Positions 55,348 through 64,000 of a stretch of 64,000 nucleotides of DNA are shown here, one piece after another (the first letter of the stretch is position 1; every line of letters starts with the position of its first letter). The notes below the pieces were generated by a model that saw only the letters and a list, made by a program, of their open reading frames with translations, searched no databases and had not been told where the DNA came from. The translations under genes were made by a program, and so were the position numbers. This DNA is from Inquilinus limosus DSM 16000 (GTDB lineage Bacteria > Pseudomonadota > Alphaproteobacteria > DSM-16000 > Inquilinaceae), in the NCBI RefSeq assembly GCF_000423185.1, contig NZ_AUHM01000002.1, positions 243,320 to 307,319 on the forward strand, read 5' to 3'.

Positions 55348-57840
55348 ATGTCGGTCCGCAACCTGGACGCCCTGTTCCGCCCGGCCTCGATCGCCCTGAT
55401 CGCCGCCGGCCCGATCGGCGCCGTGCTGGGCCGCAACCTGTTCGCCGGCGGCTTCGACGGCCCGGTGATGCCGGTCGCCCCCGGGGCGCGGTCGGTCGGC
55501 AGCGCCCTCGCCTACCCCTCGGTCGCGGCCCTGCCGATGGCGCCGGACCTGGCGGTGATCGCGGCGCCGCCCGAGGCCCTGCCCGGCCTGATCGCCGAGC
55601 TGGGCCGCCGCGGCACCCGCGCCGCCGCGATCGTCGGCACCGACCGGCCGGCGGCGGCGGACGGGCCGGACGGCGCCCGGCTGCGCCAGGCGATGCTGGA
55701 CGCGGCCCGGCCGCACCTCCTGCGCATCCTCGGCCCCGACGGCTTCGGCCTGCTGGCGCCGCATCACGGCGTCAATGCCAGCCTGGGCCATGTCGCGCCC
55801 CGGCCCGGCGACCTGGCCTTCGTCAGCCAGTCCGGCACCGTCGCCGCCGCGGTGCTGGACTGGGCCACCCAGCACGGCATCGGCTTCAGCCATGTGGTGT
55901 CGCTGGGCGGCATGGCGGATGTCGATTTCGGCGACATGCTGGACTGGCTGGCCGCGGACGGCCGCACCCGCGCCGTGCTGCTGCACATCGAGACGATCAG
56001 CCACGCCCGCAAGTTCATGTCGGCGGCCCGCATCGCCGCCCGCACCAAGCCGGTGGTGGTGATCCGGCCCGGCCTCGACGAGAGCCCGGCGGGCGATGTC
56101 GACGGCTTGGCCGGCCCGGACGCGGTCTACGACGCCGCCTTCCGCCGCGCCGGCATGCTGCGGGTGTTCGATCTGATCGAGCTGTTCGACGCGGTCGAGA
56201 CCCTGGCCAGCGGCCTCAGGGTCGAGGGCGAGCGGCTGGCGATCCTGACCAACGGCGCCGGGCTCGGCCTGCTGGCCGCCGAGGCGCTGACCGATGTCGG
56301 CGGCGCCGTGGCCGAGCCGGCGCCGCCGACGCAGGCGCGGCTGCGGACGATGCTGCCGCCGGGCGCCGGGCGCGCCGATGCCGGCGCCGCCGGCCTGGTC
56401 GATCTCGGCGACGCGGCGCCGGGCGATCGCTACGCCCACGCGCTCGAGGCGCTGCTGCCCGACCCCGGCAAGGATGCGGTGCTGGTGGTGAACGGCCCGA
56501 GCGCGATCGCCGACCCGGTCGAGGCGGCCCGGGCGGTGGCCTGCACGGTGGCCGAGGCGGCGCGGCGCGACGGGCGGCGCCCGCCGGTGCTGGCGAGCTG
56601 GCTGGGCGCCGCCGGCGAGGCCCGGCGCCTGTTCGCCGAGGCCCGCATCCCCGCCTATGCCACGCCCGGCCAGGCGGCGCGCGCCTTCATGCATCTGGCC
56701 CGGCACCGGCGCAACCAGACGATGCTGATGCAGACGCCACCGGCCCTGCCGGAGGAGTTTCAGCCGGACGTCGACGCCGCCCGGGCGGTGATCGCGGCGG
56801 CGCTGGCGGAGGGCCGGGCCGAGCTGACCGGGGCCGAGTCGCGGTCGGTGCTGGACGCCTACCGGATCCCGCTGGAACCGGAGGGGGCCGCCGCCCCGGC
56901 CGAGGCGCACCCGCTGGTGCTGGGCATCGACGAGGATCCCGTGTTCGGCCCGGTGCTGCTGTTCGGCCAGGGCGGCGCCGCGGCCGAGGTGCTGCGCGAC
57001 GGCGTCGTCGCCCTGCCGCCGCTCAACGCCCCGCTGGCGCGCGAGCTGATGATGCGCGCCCGGGTCTGGCGGCTGCTGCAGGGCTATCGCGGCCGGCCGA
57101 AGGCCGATCTGGACGCCGTCGCCCTGACCCTGGTGAAGCTGTCGCAGCTCGCCGCCGACCTGTCGGAGGTCACGGCGCTGCGGATCAACCCGCTCCACGC
57201 CGGCGCCGGGGGCGTGCTGGCGCCCGGCGCCGGCATCCGGGTGCGGCCGCCGCTGCCGCCCGGGACGCCGCGCTTCGCCATCCGGCCCTATCCGCAGCGG
57301 CTGGCGCAGCGCCTGGCGCTGCGCGACGGGCGTGAGATCACGCTGCGGCCGATCCGGCCGGAGGACGAGCCGGCGATCCGCGAGATGCTGCAGCGGTCGA
57401 GCCCGGAGGATGTGCGGCTGCGATTCTTCAGCGCCATGCGCAGCTTCAGCCACGAATTCGCCGCCCGGCTGACCCAGATCGACTACGACCGCGAGATGGC
57501 GCTGGTCGCCGAAGGCGCGGAGGACGGGCGGCGGGTCCTGCTGGGCGCCGTGCGCATCATCGCCGACCCGGACGGCGAGACCGCGGAATACGGCATCATG
57601 GTGCGCTCCGACCTCAAGGGCCTGGGCCTCGGCCACCGGCTGATGACCGAGATCATCGGCTATGCCCGCAGCCGCGGGCTGAAGCAGATCTTCGGCGAGG
57701 TGCTGCGCGAGAACGTCACCATGCTGCGCATGGCCGAGGAGCTGGGATTCGCCCGCGAAGACGTGCCGGATGAACCCGGTCTCATTCATGTGACGATTTC
57801 GCTCGACGATTTGCCCGATCTAAGTCAGCATTCCTTGTAG
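55348..57840 (+). CDS. Pat-like protein lysine acetyltransferase with shortened ATP-grasp
   Basis: An 830-residue protein of the acyl-CoA-synthetase-plus-GNAT type. In order: a CoA-binding domain (about 5-130), a succinyl-CoA-ligase-like domain (VSQSGTVAAAVLDWATQHGIGFSHVVSLGGMADVD; IETISHARKFMSAARIAART), a remnant ATP-grasp part (about 500-620) and a C-terminal GNAT domain (about 660-830: LRPIRPEDEPAIREMLQRSS, GLGLGHRLMTEIIGYAR). The ATP-grasp domain lacks roughly 70 residues between LDAYRIPLEPEG and LGIDEDPVFGPVLLFG, where the nucleotide-binding lysine loop normally lies. Such enzymes acetylate acetyl-CoA synthetase and others. Confidence 0.85.
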   Translation: MSVRNLDALFRPASIALIAAGPIGAVLGRNLFAGGFDGPVMPVAPGARSVGSALAYPSVAALPMAPDLAVIAAPPEALPGLIAELGRRGTRAAAIVGTDRPAAADGPDGARLRQAMLDAARPHLLRILGPDGFGLLAPHHGVNASLGHVAPRPGDLAFVSQSGTVAAAVLDWATQHGIGFSHVVSLGGMADVDFGDMLDWLAADGRTRAVLLHIETISHARKFMSAARIAARTKPVVVIRPGLDESPAGDVDGLAGPDAVYDAAFRRAGMLRVFDLIELFDAVETLASGLRVEGERLAILTNGAGLGLLAAEALTDVGGAVAEPAPPTQARLRTMLPPGAGRADAGAAGLVDLGDAAPGDRYAHALEALLPDPGKDAVLVVNGPSAIADPVEAARAVACTVAEAARRDGRRPPVLASWLGAAGEARRLFAEARIPAYATPGQAARAFMHLARHRRNQTMLMQTPPALPEEFQPDVDAARAVIAAALAEGRAELTGAESRSVLDAYRIPLEPEGAAAPAEAHPLVLGIDEDPVFGPVLLFGQGGAAAEVLRDGVVALPPLNAPLARELMMRARVWRLLQGYRGRPKADLDAVALTLVKLSQLAADLSEVTALRINPLHAGAGGVLAPGAGIRVRPPLPPGTPRFAIRPYPQRLAQRLALRDGREITLRPIRPEDEPAIREMLQRSSPEDVRLRFFSAMRSFSHEFAARLTQIDYDREMALVAEGAEDGRRVLLGAVRIIADPDGETAEYGIMVRSDLKGLGLGHRLMTEIIGYARSRGLKQIFGEVLRENVTMLRMAEELGFAREDVPDEPGLIHVTISLDDLPDLSQHSL

Positions 57841-57982
57841 ATGCTGCCGCCCAGGGGATGGGTGGTCGTGTTTTTCTTCTTTGAATGAAACACTTGTGCG
57901 TATAAGTTGAGGGTCTGCATGAATTCGTAGGGCCCGCGGCAGGGACGCTGCCGGCCTTTGGTATTTGGGGGTGGAGGGGAAG

Positions 57983-59257
57983 ATGCCAGGGACGAACCGC
58001 TGGACCAGGACGGTTGCGGCCACGGCCTTGCTCGCGGGCCTGCTCGCCGCCTGCGCCGAGACGCCGAAGCCGAAGCCTCAGGTCGCCTACCGGGGTGAAT
58101 GGGGCGCCGAGATCCACGAGGCCTCGCGCCGCTTCAACATCCCCGAGGAATGGATCCGCGCGGTGATGCAGGTGGAGAGCGGCGGCCAGACCCATTGGAA
58201 GGGCGGCCAGCCGATCACCAGCCACGCCGGCGCCATGGGGCTGATGCAGGTCATGCCCGGCACCTATGAGGAGCTGCGCTGGGCCCATGGGCTGGGCGGC
58301 GATCCTTACGAGCCGCGCGACAACATCATGGCGGGCGCCGCCTATATCCGCGAGATGTACGACCTGTACGGCTATCCCGGCTTCCTCGGCGCCTACAACG
58401 CCGGGCCGGAGCGGTACCGGCAGTATGTCGAGGAAGGCCGGCCGCTGCCGCGCGAGACGCGGCGCTACATGGACATCATCGCGCCGCAGATCGCCGGCAT
58501 CCTGCCGGGCCGGGACGGCGGCAGCGACCGGATGACCCAGTACGCCGCCAACCAGATTCAGCAGAAGGCGCCGGCGGCGATCCGCATGGCCCCGATTCCC
58601 GACGGCTCCTCGACCCGGAACACGACCGTGGTCGCCGCGATGAAGCCGATCCCGGACGGGTCCTCGACCCGGAACACCACCGTCGTCGCGGCAATGAAGC
58701 CGATCCCGGACGGGTCCTCGACCCGCGGCACCACCGTCGTCGCGGCGATGCAGCCGATCCCGGACGGGTCGAGCACGGCGTCGGCGCTGCCGCCGGTCCG
58801 CGTGGTGCAGCCCGGCCCGGTGCAGATGCGCCCGATCCCGGACGGCGGCACCACCCAGCTGGCCGCGGCGGCCCCGGTGGCGCGCCCGGCCGCGCCGGCA
58901 CCGGTGCGCATGGCCCCGATCCCCGACGGCAGCACCCAGGTCGCCGACGCCGCCCCGGCCGCCCGTCCGGCTGCGCCGGCGCCGGTGCGGATGGCGCCGA
59001 TCCCGGATGCCCCCGCGGCGCGGCCCCAGGCCGAGATGCAGGTGGCGGCCGTCACGCCGGCCCCGGTCCCCGCCGCCCGCACCGCCGTGGCGCCGACCCG
59101 CATGGCGCCGATTCCCGACGCGCCGCCGGCCCGTGTGGCCTCGGCCAAGACCGGCCGCGCGCTACCCCTCCAGCAGGTCGCCGACGCCAGCGAGCCGCGC
59201 CGCCAGTCCAACGGCCTGCCCGCCGGCTGGTTCGTGCCGAGCGCGCCGGTCAAGTAG
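57983..59257 (+). CDS. SLT-type lytic transglycosylase lipoprotein with PIPDG repeats
   Basis: A 424-residue lipoprotein (LLAAC lipobox) with GGAGGGGA before ATG 57983. The lytic domain (about 40-175) has MQVESGGQTHW with the catalytic Glu, HAGAMGLMQVMPGTYEEL and GAYNAGPERYRQY. The C-terminal 240 residues are low-complexity, with eight copies of a (R/K)MxPIPD(G/A) motif; four of them form a near-perfect tandem of about 21 residues. The repeats may be an extended arm in the periplasm. Confidence 0.9.
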   Translation: MPGTNRWTRTVAATALLAGLLAACAETPKPKPQVAYRGEWGAEIHEASRRFNIPEEWIRAVMQVESGGQTHWKGGQPITSHAGAMGLMQVMPGTYEELRWAHGLGGDPYEPRDNIMAGAAYIREMYDLYGYPGFLGAYNAGPERYRQYVEEGRPLPRETRRYMDIIAPQIAGILPGRDGGSDRMTQYAANQIQQKAPAAIRMAPIPDGSSTRNTTVVAAMKPIPDGSSTRNTTVVAAMKPIPDGSSTRGTTVVAAMQPIPDGSSTASALPPVRVVQPGPVQMRPIPDGGTTQLAAAAPVARPAAPAPVRMAPIPDGSTQVADAAPAARPAAPAPVRMAPIPDAPAARPQAEMQVAAVTPAPVPAARTAVAPTRMAPIPDAPPARVASAKTGRALPLQQVADASEPRRQSNGLPAGWFVPSAPVK

Positions 59258-59282
59258 CCGGCGCCGCCCCCGCAACGAAAAG

Positions 59283-59320
59283 GCCCGCGCTGCCTGACCG
59301 GCGGCGCGGGCTTTCTCTTT
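59283..59320. terminator. Intrinsic terminator after the transglycosylase gene
   Basis: Stem GCCCGCGC / GCGCGGGC with a 13-base loop, then TTTCTCTTT. On the opposite strand CTTTTCG follows, so it can also serve the convergent methyltransferase gene. Confidence 0.75.
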
Positions 59321-59339
59321 GCGATCGGAACGATGCCGC

Positions 59340-59921
59340 TCAGGCGGCGTCGGGCACGCCCATGGGGCGCCGATAGCTCCAGGCGCCGAGCGGCGGCAGG
59401 TTGCGCCAGACGAAATCGACCATCCGGCCCTGCAGCCCCAGCTTGCGCCGCGGCAGCGGCGACAGGATCTGGTTGGTCAGCTGCAGGAACCGGCCGGACC
59501 GGCCCATGCGGGCGAAGGCGGCGTCGACGATCTGCCGCTGCAGGTCGAGCGGGAACCAGATGATCGGCAGGCTGGACACCACCACGGACAGCCGCTTGAC
59601 CCCGACGTCATCCAGCATCCGGCCGATCTCGGCCACATCGCCCTCCAGCACCGTGACGCCGGGGAAGCGCTGGCGCAGCACGGCGCAGAATTCGGGCATC
59701 TTCTCGACGACGATCAGCTTCTCGGGCGGCAGCCCCGTCGCCAGCAGCCCCTCGGTCAGGCTGCCGGTGCCGGCGCCGAGCTCCAGCACCGGATCGCTGC
59801 AGCGGGGATCGACATGCCGGGCGAAGGCGCGCGCCACGGCCGGGCTGGACGGCGCCCAGGCCGCGACCTTCAGCGGCGATCGGGCCCAGATGCGGAAGAA
59901 CAGCCACGAATCTTTGCTCAC
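59340..59921 (-). CDS. PmtA-type phospholipid N-methyltransferase
   Basis: A 193-residue SAM-dependent methyltransferase with GTG start at 59921 after GGAGATGTCGC. The SAM motif is ELGAGTG (47-53), and VVSSLPIIWFP matches the catalytic motif of PmtA-family phosphatidylethanolamine methyltransferases, which resemble rRNA adenine dimethylases. Predicted membrane-associated phosphatidylcholine synthesis. Confidence 0.8.
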   Translation of the reverse strand: MSKDSWLFFRIWARSPLKVAAWAPSSPAVARAFARHVDPRCSDPVLELGAGTGSLTEGLLATGLPPEKLIVVEKMPEFCAVLRQRFPGVTVLEGDVAEIGRMLDDVGVKRLSVVVSSLPIIWFPLDLQRQIVDAAFARMGRSGRFLQLTNQILSPLPRRKLGLQGRMVDFVWRNLPPLGAWSYRRPMGVPDAA

Positions 59922-59986
59922 GCGACATCTCCGTGCCGTTTGCTAAGACAAACGCCAGTCTTGGCAGAGAGTTCCCGAGAGGAGAA

Positions 59987-60694
59987 TCAGGCCTGCGCCT
60001 GAACATCCAGCGAGTAGCCGGCGGACCGCACGGTGCGGATCAGGTCGACGTCGCTGTCGTCGTTCAGCGCCTTGCGCAGGCGGCGGATATGCACGTCGAC
60101 CGTGCGCGGCTCGACATAGACGTCGTGGCCCCAGACGATGTCGAGCAGCTGCTCGCGGCTGAACACCCGGCCGGGATGCTGCATGAAGTGCCGCAGCAGG
60201 CGGAACTCGGTCGGGCCGAGATGCACGTCGCGGTTGCCGCGGCGCACGCGGTGGCCGCCGAGATCCATGCTGAGATCGGCGTAGCTGAGGATGTCGCCGG
60301 CGCTGGAGGGCGAGGTGCGGCGCAGCACCGCCTTGATCCGGGCCATCAGCTCCGGCGTCGAGAACGGCTTGGCGACATAGTCGTCGGCGCCGGAATCGAG
60401 GCCGCGGACGCGGTCCCCCTCCTCGCCCCGCGCGGTCAGCATGATCACCGGGATGTCGCGGGTCTTGGTGCCGCGGCGCAGCTGGCGGCAGACCTCGATG
60501 CCCGAAAGATGCGGCAGCATCCAGTCGAGCAGCACCAGATCCGGGCGCTGCTCGCTGGCCAGGAGCAAGGCTTCCTCGCCGTCATAGGCGGCGAGGACGC
60601 GGAAGCCCTCGCGCTCCAGGTTGTAGGTCAACAGCGTGACGAGATCGACCTCGTCCTCGACCACCAGAACCAGCGGCTGGATGCCGGCCCTCAT
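59987..60694 (-). CDS. phoB: Phosphate regulon response regulator PhoB
   Basis: A 235-residue OmpR-type regulator. The receiver has EDE at 13-15 and phosphoacceptor Asp57 (LLDWMLP), Lys near 110; the winged helix ends with DSDVDLIRTVRSAGYSLD. It activates pst and related genes under phosphate limitation. It overlaps phoU by 4 bp and is the last gene of the minus-strand operon. Confidence 0.96.
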   Translation of the reverse strand: MRAGIQPLVLVVEDEVDLVTLLTYNLEREGFRVLAAYDGEEALLLASEQRPDLVLLDWMLPHLSGIEVCRQLRRGTKTRDIPVIMLTARGEEGDRVRGLDSGADDYVAKPFSTPELMARIKAVLRRTSPSSAGDILSYADLSMDLGGHRVRRGNRDVHLGPTEFRLLRHFMQHPGRVFSREQLLDIVWGHDVYVEPRTVDVHIRRLRKALNDDSDVDLIRTVRSAGYSLDVQAQA

Positions 60695-61422
60695 GCGTTC
60701 TCCTCCGGCTTTGCCTCGGGGGTGACGACGGTGAAGGAGGTGGCGTCGCCCTTCGGCCGCACATCCGTCACCGGCTTGCCTGTCAGCAGGAAGTGGATCA
60801 GCTCGGCGATGTTGGTCGCGTGGTCGCCGATCCGCTCGATGTTCTTCGCGATGAACAGGAGATGGGTGCAGGGGGTGATGTTGCGCGGATCCTCCATCAT
60901 GTAGGTGAGGGTCTCGCGGAACAGGCTGGTGTAGAGGTCGTCGACCGATTCGTCCTGGCGCCAGGCCGACAGCGCCTTCTCCAGGTCGCGCTCGGTATAG
61001 GCGTCGAGCACGTCCTTGATGATCTGCTGCACCATCCGGCCCATGCGCGGCAGCGCCATCACCGGCCGGACCACCGGCACCTGGACCAGGGCCAGGGACC
61101 GCTTGGCGATGTTGGCCGCGTAGTCGCCGATCCGCTCCAGATCCGAAGCGATGCGCAGCGCCGACACCACCTCGCGCAGATCGACCGCCATCGGCTGGCG
61201 CAGCGCCAGCGACCGGATCGCCACGGCGTCGATGGAGGCCTCGTAGGCGTCCATCTGCTCGTCGCTGCGCATCACCCGGTCGGCGAGGTCGGCGTCGCGC
61301 CGGACCACGGCCTGGATGGCGAGCTCGAGCTGGCTCTCCGCCAGCCCGCCCATCTGCACGATGGTGCGGCGCAGCGTCTCCAGTTCCTGGTCGAAGGATT
61401 TGACGATGTGCTCGCTGGACAT
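60691..61422 (-). CDS. phoU: Phosphate transport system regulatory protein PhoU
   Basis: A 243-residue PhoU starting at ATG 61422 (MSSEHIVKSFDQELETLRR). It is a two-domain all-helical protein with repeated PhoU motifs (ADLADRVMRSDEQMDAYEASID; SDLERIGDYAANIAKR; KNIERIGDHATNIAE). It keeps PhoR/PhoB signalling inactive when phosphate is plentiful. Follows pstB by 47 bp. Confidence 0.96.
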   Translation of the reverse strand: MSSEHIVKSFDQELETLRRTIVQMGGLAESQLELAIQAVVRRDADLADRVMRSDEQMDAYEASIDAVAIRSLALRQPMAVDLREVVSALRIASDLERIGDYAANIAKRSLALVQVPVVRPVMALPRMGRMVQQIIKDVLDAYTERDLEKALSAWRQDESVDDLYTSLFRETLTYMMEDPRNITPCTHLLFIAKNIERIGDHATNIAELIHFLLTGKPVTDVRPKGDATSFTVVTPEAKPEENA

Positions 61423-61469
61423 GGGCGGTGGTTCCGGTTCTCTGGGGTGGCGGTCGGTCGGGGCGGGGC

Positions 61470-62285
61470 TCAGCCGAAGCGGCCGGTGATGTAGCCCTGG
61501 GTCCGCTCGTCCCGCGGATTGGTGAAGATCTCTTCGGTGTGCCCGACCTCGACCAGGTCGCCGAGATGGAAGAAGGCGGTGCGCTGGCTGACGCGCGCCG
61601 CCTGCTGCATGTTGTGGGTGACGATCGCGATCGTGTATTCCCGCCGCAGCTCGTCGATCAGCTCCTCGATATGCGCGGTCGCGATCGGGTCCAGGGCCGA
61701 GCAGGGCTCGTCCATCAGGATCACCTCCGGGCTGCAGGCGATGGCCCGGGCGATGCACAGGCGCTGCTGCTGGCCGCCGGACAGGCCGGTGCCCGGCTCG
61801 TTCAGCCGGTCGCGGACCTCCTTCCACAGCCCGGCGCCGATCAGGCTCTTCTCGACGATCGCCTCCAGCTCGTCGCGGCGGCTGGCGAAGCCGTGGATCC
61901 GCGGGCCGTAGGCGACGTTGTCGAAGATCGACTTCGGGAACGGGTTCGGCTTCTGGAACACCATGCCGACCCGGGCGCGCAGCTGCACCACGTCCAGCCG
62001 CTTGTCGTAGATGTCCTCGCTGTCGAGGGTGATGGTGCCCTCGACCCGGGCACCCTCGATGGTGTCGTTCATGCGGTTGAGGCAGCGCAGGAAAGTCGAC
62101 TTGCCGCAGCCCGAGGGGCCGATCAGGGCCAGCACCTCGTTCTCCAGCAGGTCGACGTCGATGCCGTGCAGGGCTTCCTTCTCGCCGTAGAAGACCTTGA
62201 CGCCGCGCGCCACCATCTTCGAGGGCCTCTCGGCCGCGGCCGCCGGGTTGGCGGCATGCGGAACGATCGTCTGGATCACGGTCAT
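61470..62285 (-). CDS. pstB: Phosphate ABC transporter ATP-binding protein PstB
   Basis: A 271-residue ATPase. Walker [10 protein letters not shown], signature [14 protein letters not shown], Walker [14 protein letters not shown], and H-loop [13 protein letters not shown] are complete. An earlier in-frame GTG pair precedes ATG 62285, but ATG is preferred. Follows pstA by 5 bp. Confidence 0.96.
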   Translation of the reverse strand: MTVIQTIVPHAANPAAAAERPSKMVARGVKVFYGEKEALHGIDVDLLENEVLALIGPSGCGKSTFLRCLNRMNDTIEGARVEGTITLDSEDIYDKRLDVVQLRARVGMVFQKPNPFPKSIFDNVAYGPRIHGFASRRDELEAIVEKSLIGAGLWKEVRDRLNEPGTGLSGGQQQRLCIARAIACSPEVILMDEPCSALDPIATAHIEELIDELRREYTIAIVTHNMQQAARVSQRTAFFHLGDLVEVGHTEEIFTNPRDERTQGYITGRFG

Positions 62286-62290
62286 GGGGC

Positions 62291-63613
62291 TCACCACCGG
62301 CGTTCGAATTTGCGGCGCAGCCAGACGGCGGCGCTGTTCATGATGATCAGGAAGACCAGCAGGACGATGATGCCGGCCGAGGTCCGTTCAACGAAGCCGC
62401 GCTCCGCCGCGCCGGACCACATGTAGATCTGCACCGGCAGGGCCGTGGCCGGGTCCACCGGCGTGGCCGGGTAGCCGACCACGAAGGCGACCATGCCGAT
62501 CATCAGCAGCGGCGCGGTCTCGCCCAGCGCATGGGCCAGGCCGAGGATCGTGCCGGTCAGGATGCCGGGCGCCGCGAGCGGCAGGGTGTGGTGGAACATC
62601 GCCTGCATGCGCGAGGCGCCGAGGCCGAGCGCCGCCTGCTTGATCGAGGGCGGCACCGCCCGGATCGAGGCGCGGGTGCTGATGATGATGGTCGGCAGGG
62701 TCAGGAGCGTCAGCACCAGGCCGCCGACCAGCGGCGCCGACCGCGGCAGGCCGAAGAAGTTGATGAACACCGCGAGGCCCAGCAGGCCGAACACGATGGA
62801 CGGGACCGCGGCCAGGTTGTTGATGTTGACCTCGATCAGGTCGGTCCAGCGGTTCCTCTTGGCGAATTCCTCGAGATAGACCGCCGCCAGCACGCCGATC
62901 GGCAGCGCCAGCAGCAGCACGATCAGCATCATGTAGGCCGAGCCGACGATGGCGACGCCGATGCCGGCCAGCTCCGGATTGCTCGAGGCGCCGGAGGTGA
63001 ACAGCGCCCAGTTGAACCGGCGCTCCAGCGCGCCGGAGGCGGCGAGCTGATCGACCCAGGCGGTCTGCTGATCGTCCAGCCGGCGCTGCTCCTGCGGCAG
63101 GTCGCGGGAGATCTGCCCCTTGATCAGGGCGTCGACATCGCCATGCGCCGGGACCCAGACGGTGCGGGTGGTGCCGATGATCGACGGGTCGGCCAGCACC
63201 ATGTCGCGCAGCTCGATCGGGGCGCCGCGGCTGAGCAGGGCGTTCGACTTCCGGCGCTCGGCCGCGCTGCCGACGGTGATCTGCTTGCGCAGGGCGTCGC
63301 GCGCGATCTGGTCGTAGTCGGCGGTCATCAGCGCAGTCGGATCGCGCTGGCCGGACGGATCGATCACCTCCGGATCGAAGGTCGCCTCCAGCCGGATCAT
63401 CGACTGCGTGAAGGCGGTGTAGCCCTGGCTGATGATCGAGACGAACAGGACCACCAGGAAGCAGATCGCCACCGCGATCGCGGCGATGCCGTAGAAGCGG
63501 AAGCGTGCCTCCGCCGCGTGCCGGCGCTTCAGCTTCGCCGTGAAGCCGGCCTGCTTGGTGACGTGGGTCACCGAACGGGGCTGGGCGCCGTTCATCAGAT
63601 CGGCCTCACTCAT
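62291..63613 (-). CDS. pstA: Phosphate ABC transporter permease PstA
   Basis: A 440-residue permease from ATG 63613, longer than the E. coli protein because of a large periplasmic loop (about 70-215) after the first span. The core has the Pst permease motifs ([48 protein letters not shown]). The long form is usual in alphaproteobacteria. Its start overlaps the pstC end by 8 bp. Confidence 0.95.
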   Translation of the reverse strand: MSEADLMNGAQPRSVTHVTKQAGFTAKLKRRHAAEARFRFYGIAAIAVAICFLVVLFVSIISQGYTAFTQSMIRLEATFDPEVIDPSGQRDPTALMTADYDQIARDALRKQITVGSAAERRKSNALLSRGAPIELRDMVLADPSIIGTTRTVWVPAHGDVDALIKGQISRDLPQEQRRLDDQQTAWVDQLAASGALERRFNWALFTSGASSNPELAGIGVAIVGSAYMMLIVLLLALPIGVLAAVYLEEFAKRNRWTDLIEVNINNLAAVPSIVFGLLGLAVFINFFGLPRSAPLVGGLVLTLLTLPTIIISTRASIRAVPPSIKQAALGLGASRMQAMFHHTLPLAAPGILTGTILGLAHALGETAPLLMIGMVAFVVGYPATPVDPATALPVQIYMWSGAAERGFVERTSAGIIVLLVFLIIMNSAAVWLRRKFERRW

Positions 63614-64000
63614 AGTGTTCCCGATATTTGCGCACGATGTGCAGGGCGACGATGTTGAGGCACAGCGTGACCACGAAGAGGGTAAGCCCCAGCGCGAAGG
63701 CGACAAGCGCCTGCGGGCTGTTGAAGGCCAGGTCGCCGGTCAGCTGCTTGACGATCTTGACCGTGACCGTGGTCACGGATTCGAAGGGGTTCAGCGTCAG
63801 GTTGGCGGCCAGGCCCGCCGCCATGACCACGATCATGGTCTCGCCGATGGCGCGGCTGACCGCCAGCAGGACGGCGCCGACGATCCCGGGCAGGGCCGCC
63901 GGCAGCACCACCTGGCGGATGGTCTCCGACTTCGTCGCGCCGAGGCCGTAGGACCCGTCGCGCAGGCGCTGCGGCACCGCGTTGATGATGTCGTCGGACA
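63606..64000 (-). CDS. pstC: Phosphate ABC transporter permease PstC, C-terminal part
   Basis: The window ends inside the gene, so only about 131 C-terminal residues are seen (DGSYGLGATKSETIRQVVLPAALPGIVGAVLLA, the permease EAA-like loop, and two spans). It overlaps pstA by 8 bp. Together with the downstream genes this gives the order pstC-pstA-pstB-phoU-phoB. Confidence 0.9.
   Translation of the reverse strand, partial: SDDIINAVPQRLRDGSYGLGATKSETIRQVVLPAALPGIVGAVLLAVSRAIGETMIVVMAAGLAANLTLNPFESVTTVTVKIVKQLTGDLAFNSPQALVAFALGLTLFVVTLCLNIVALHIVRKYREHYE

Noticed and set aside
58590-58780. Possible CRISPR-like array from regularly spaced repeats
   Set aside because: The repeats are in frame, have no unique spacers of constant length and encode the PIPDG motif of the transglycosylase.

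Overview
The window is high-GC chromosomal DNA. The gene set points to an alphaproteobacterium, most likely a Rhodospirillales-type organism: PmtA-like lipid methyltransferase, DUF4169 next to mltA, a MaeB malic enzyme with a phosphotransacetylase tail, glnD/mutS adjacency and pst-phoU-phoB order. The genus assignment is inference from gene content only.

Region 1 (1-14241) is a genomic island of about 14.1 kb inserted at the 3' end of a tRNA-Gln(TTG) gene. A 95-bp direct repeat at its two ends carries the last 18 nt of the tRNA, including CCA. Beside the left repeat lies a tyrosine integrase preceded by 13-mer arm-like repeats. The cargo includes a coupled nuclease-toxin/NTF2-immunity-like pair, several small Cys-rich or zinc-ribbon proteins, a Cas2/GhoS-like small protein in AT-richer DNA, a two-gene module with a family-A-polymerase-like palm protein, a serine resolvase with a nearby cluster of repeated motifs, a secreted trypsin-like protease, a thermonuclease and a MarR-like regulator. 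I see no conjugation, capsid or terminase genes, so it looks like a mobilizable or satellite-type island.

Region 2 (14.3-32 kb) is chromosomal. It holds a Sel1/peptidoglycan-binding membrane protein and an SMP-30 lactonase. Next is a polyamine or amino-acid uptake and oxidation locus (FAD oxidase, ABC transporter), divergent from an XRE-cupin repressor with two palindromic operators. It continues with a 1,228-residue RTX-repeat protein, an AsmA-family protein, DUF4169 and MltA.

Region 3 (32-47 kb) begins with a DMT exporter and a leucyl-tRNA synthetase that lacks the whole CP1 editing domain and has a structured leader. DUF899, LysR, GFA, EamA and AraC genes follow, then two nucleotide-sugar enzymes (UDP-sugar dehydrogenase and epimerase).

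Region 4 (44-64 kb) contains glnD and mutS, separated by a long nested palindromic element that provides the mutS stop codon. After these come a GNAT gene, small DUF1127-like genes, malic enzyme, ppa, a macrodomain protein, a Pat-like protein acetyltransferase with a shortened ATP-grasp, a lytic transglycosylase with PIPDG repeats, a phospholipid methyltransferase, and the minus-strand pstC-pstA-pstB-phoU-phoB operon, cut by the window end. Three families of intergenic palindromic repeats recur through the chromosomal part.
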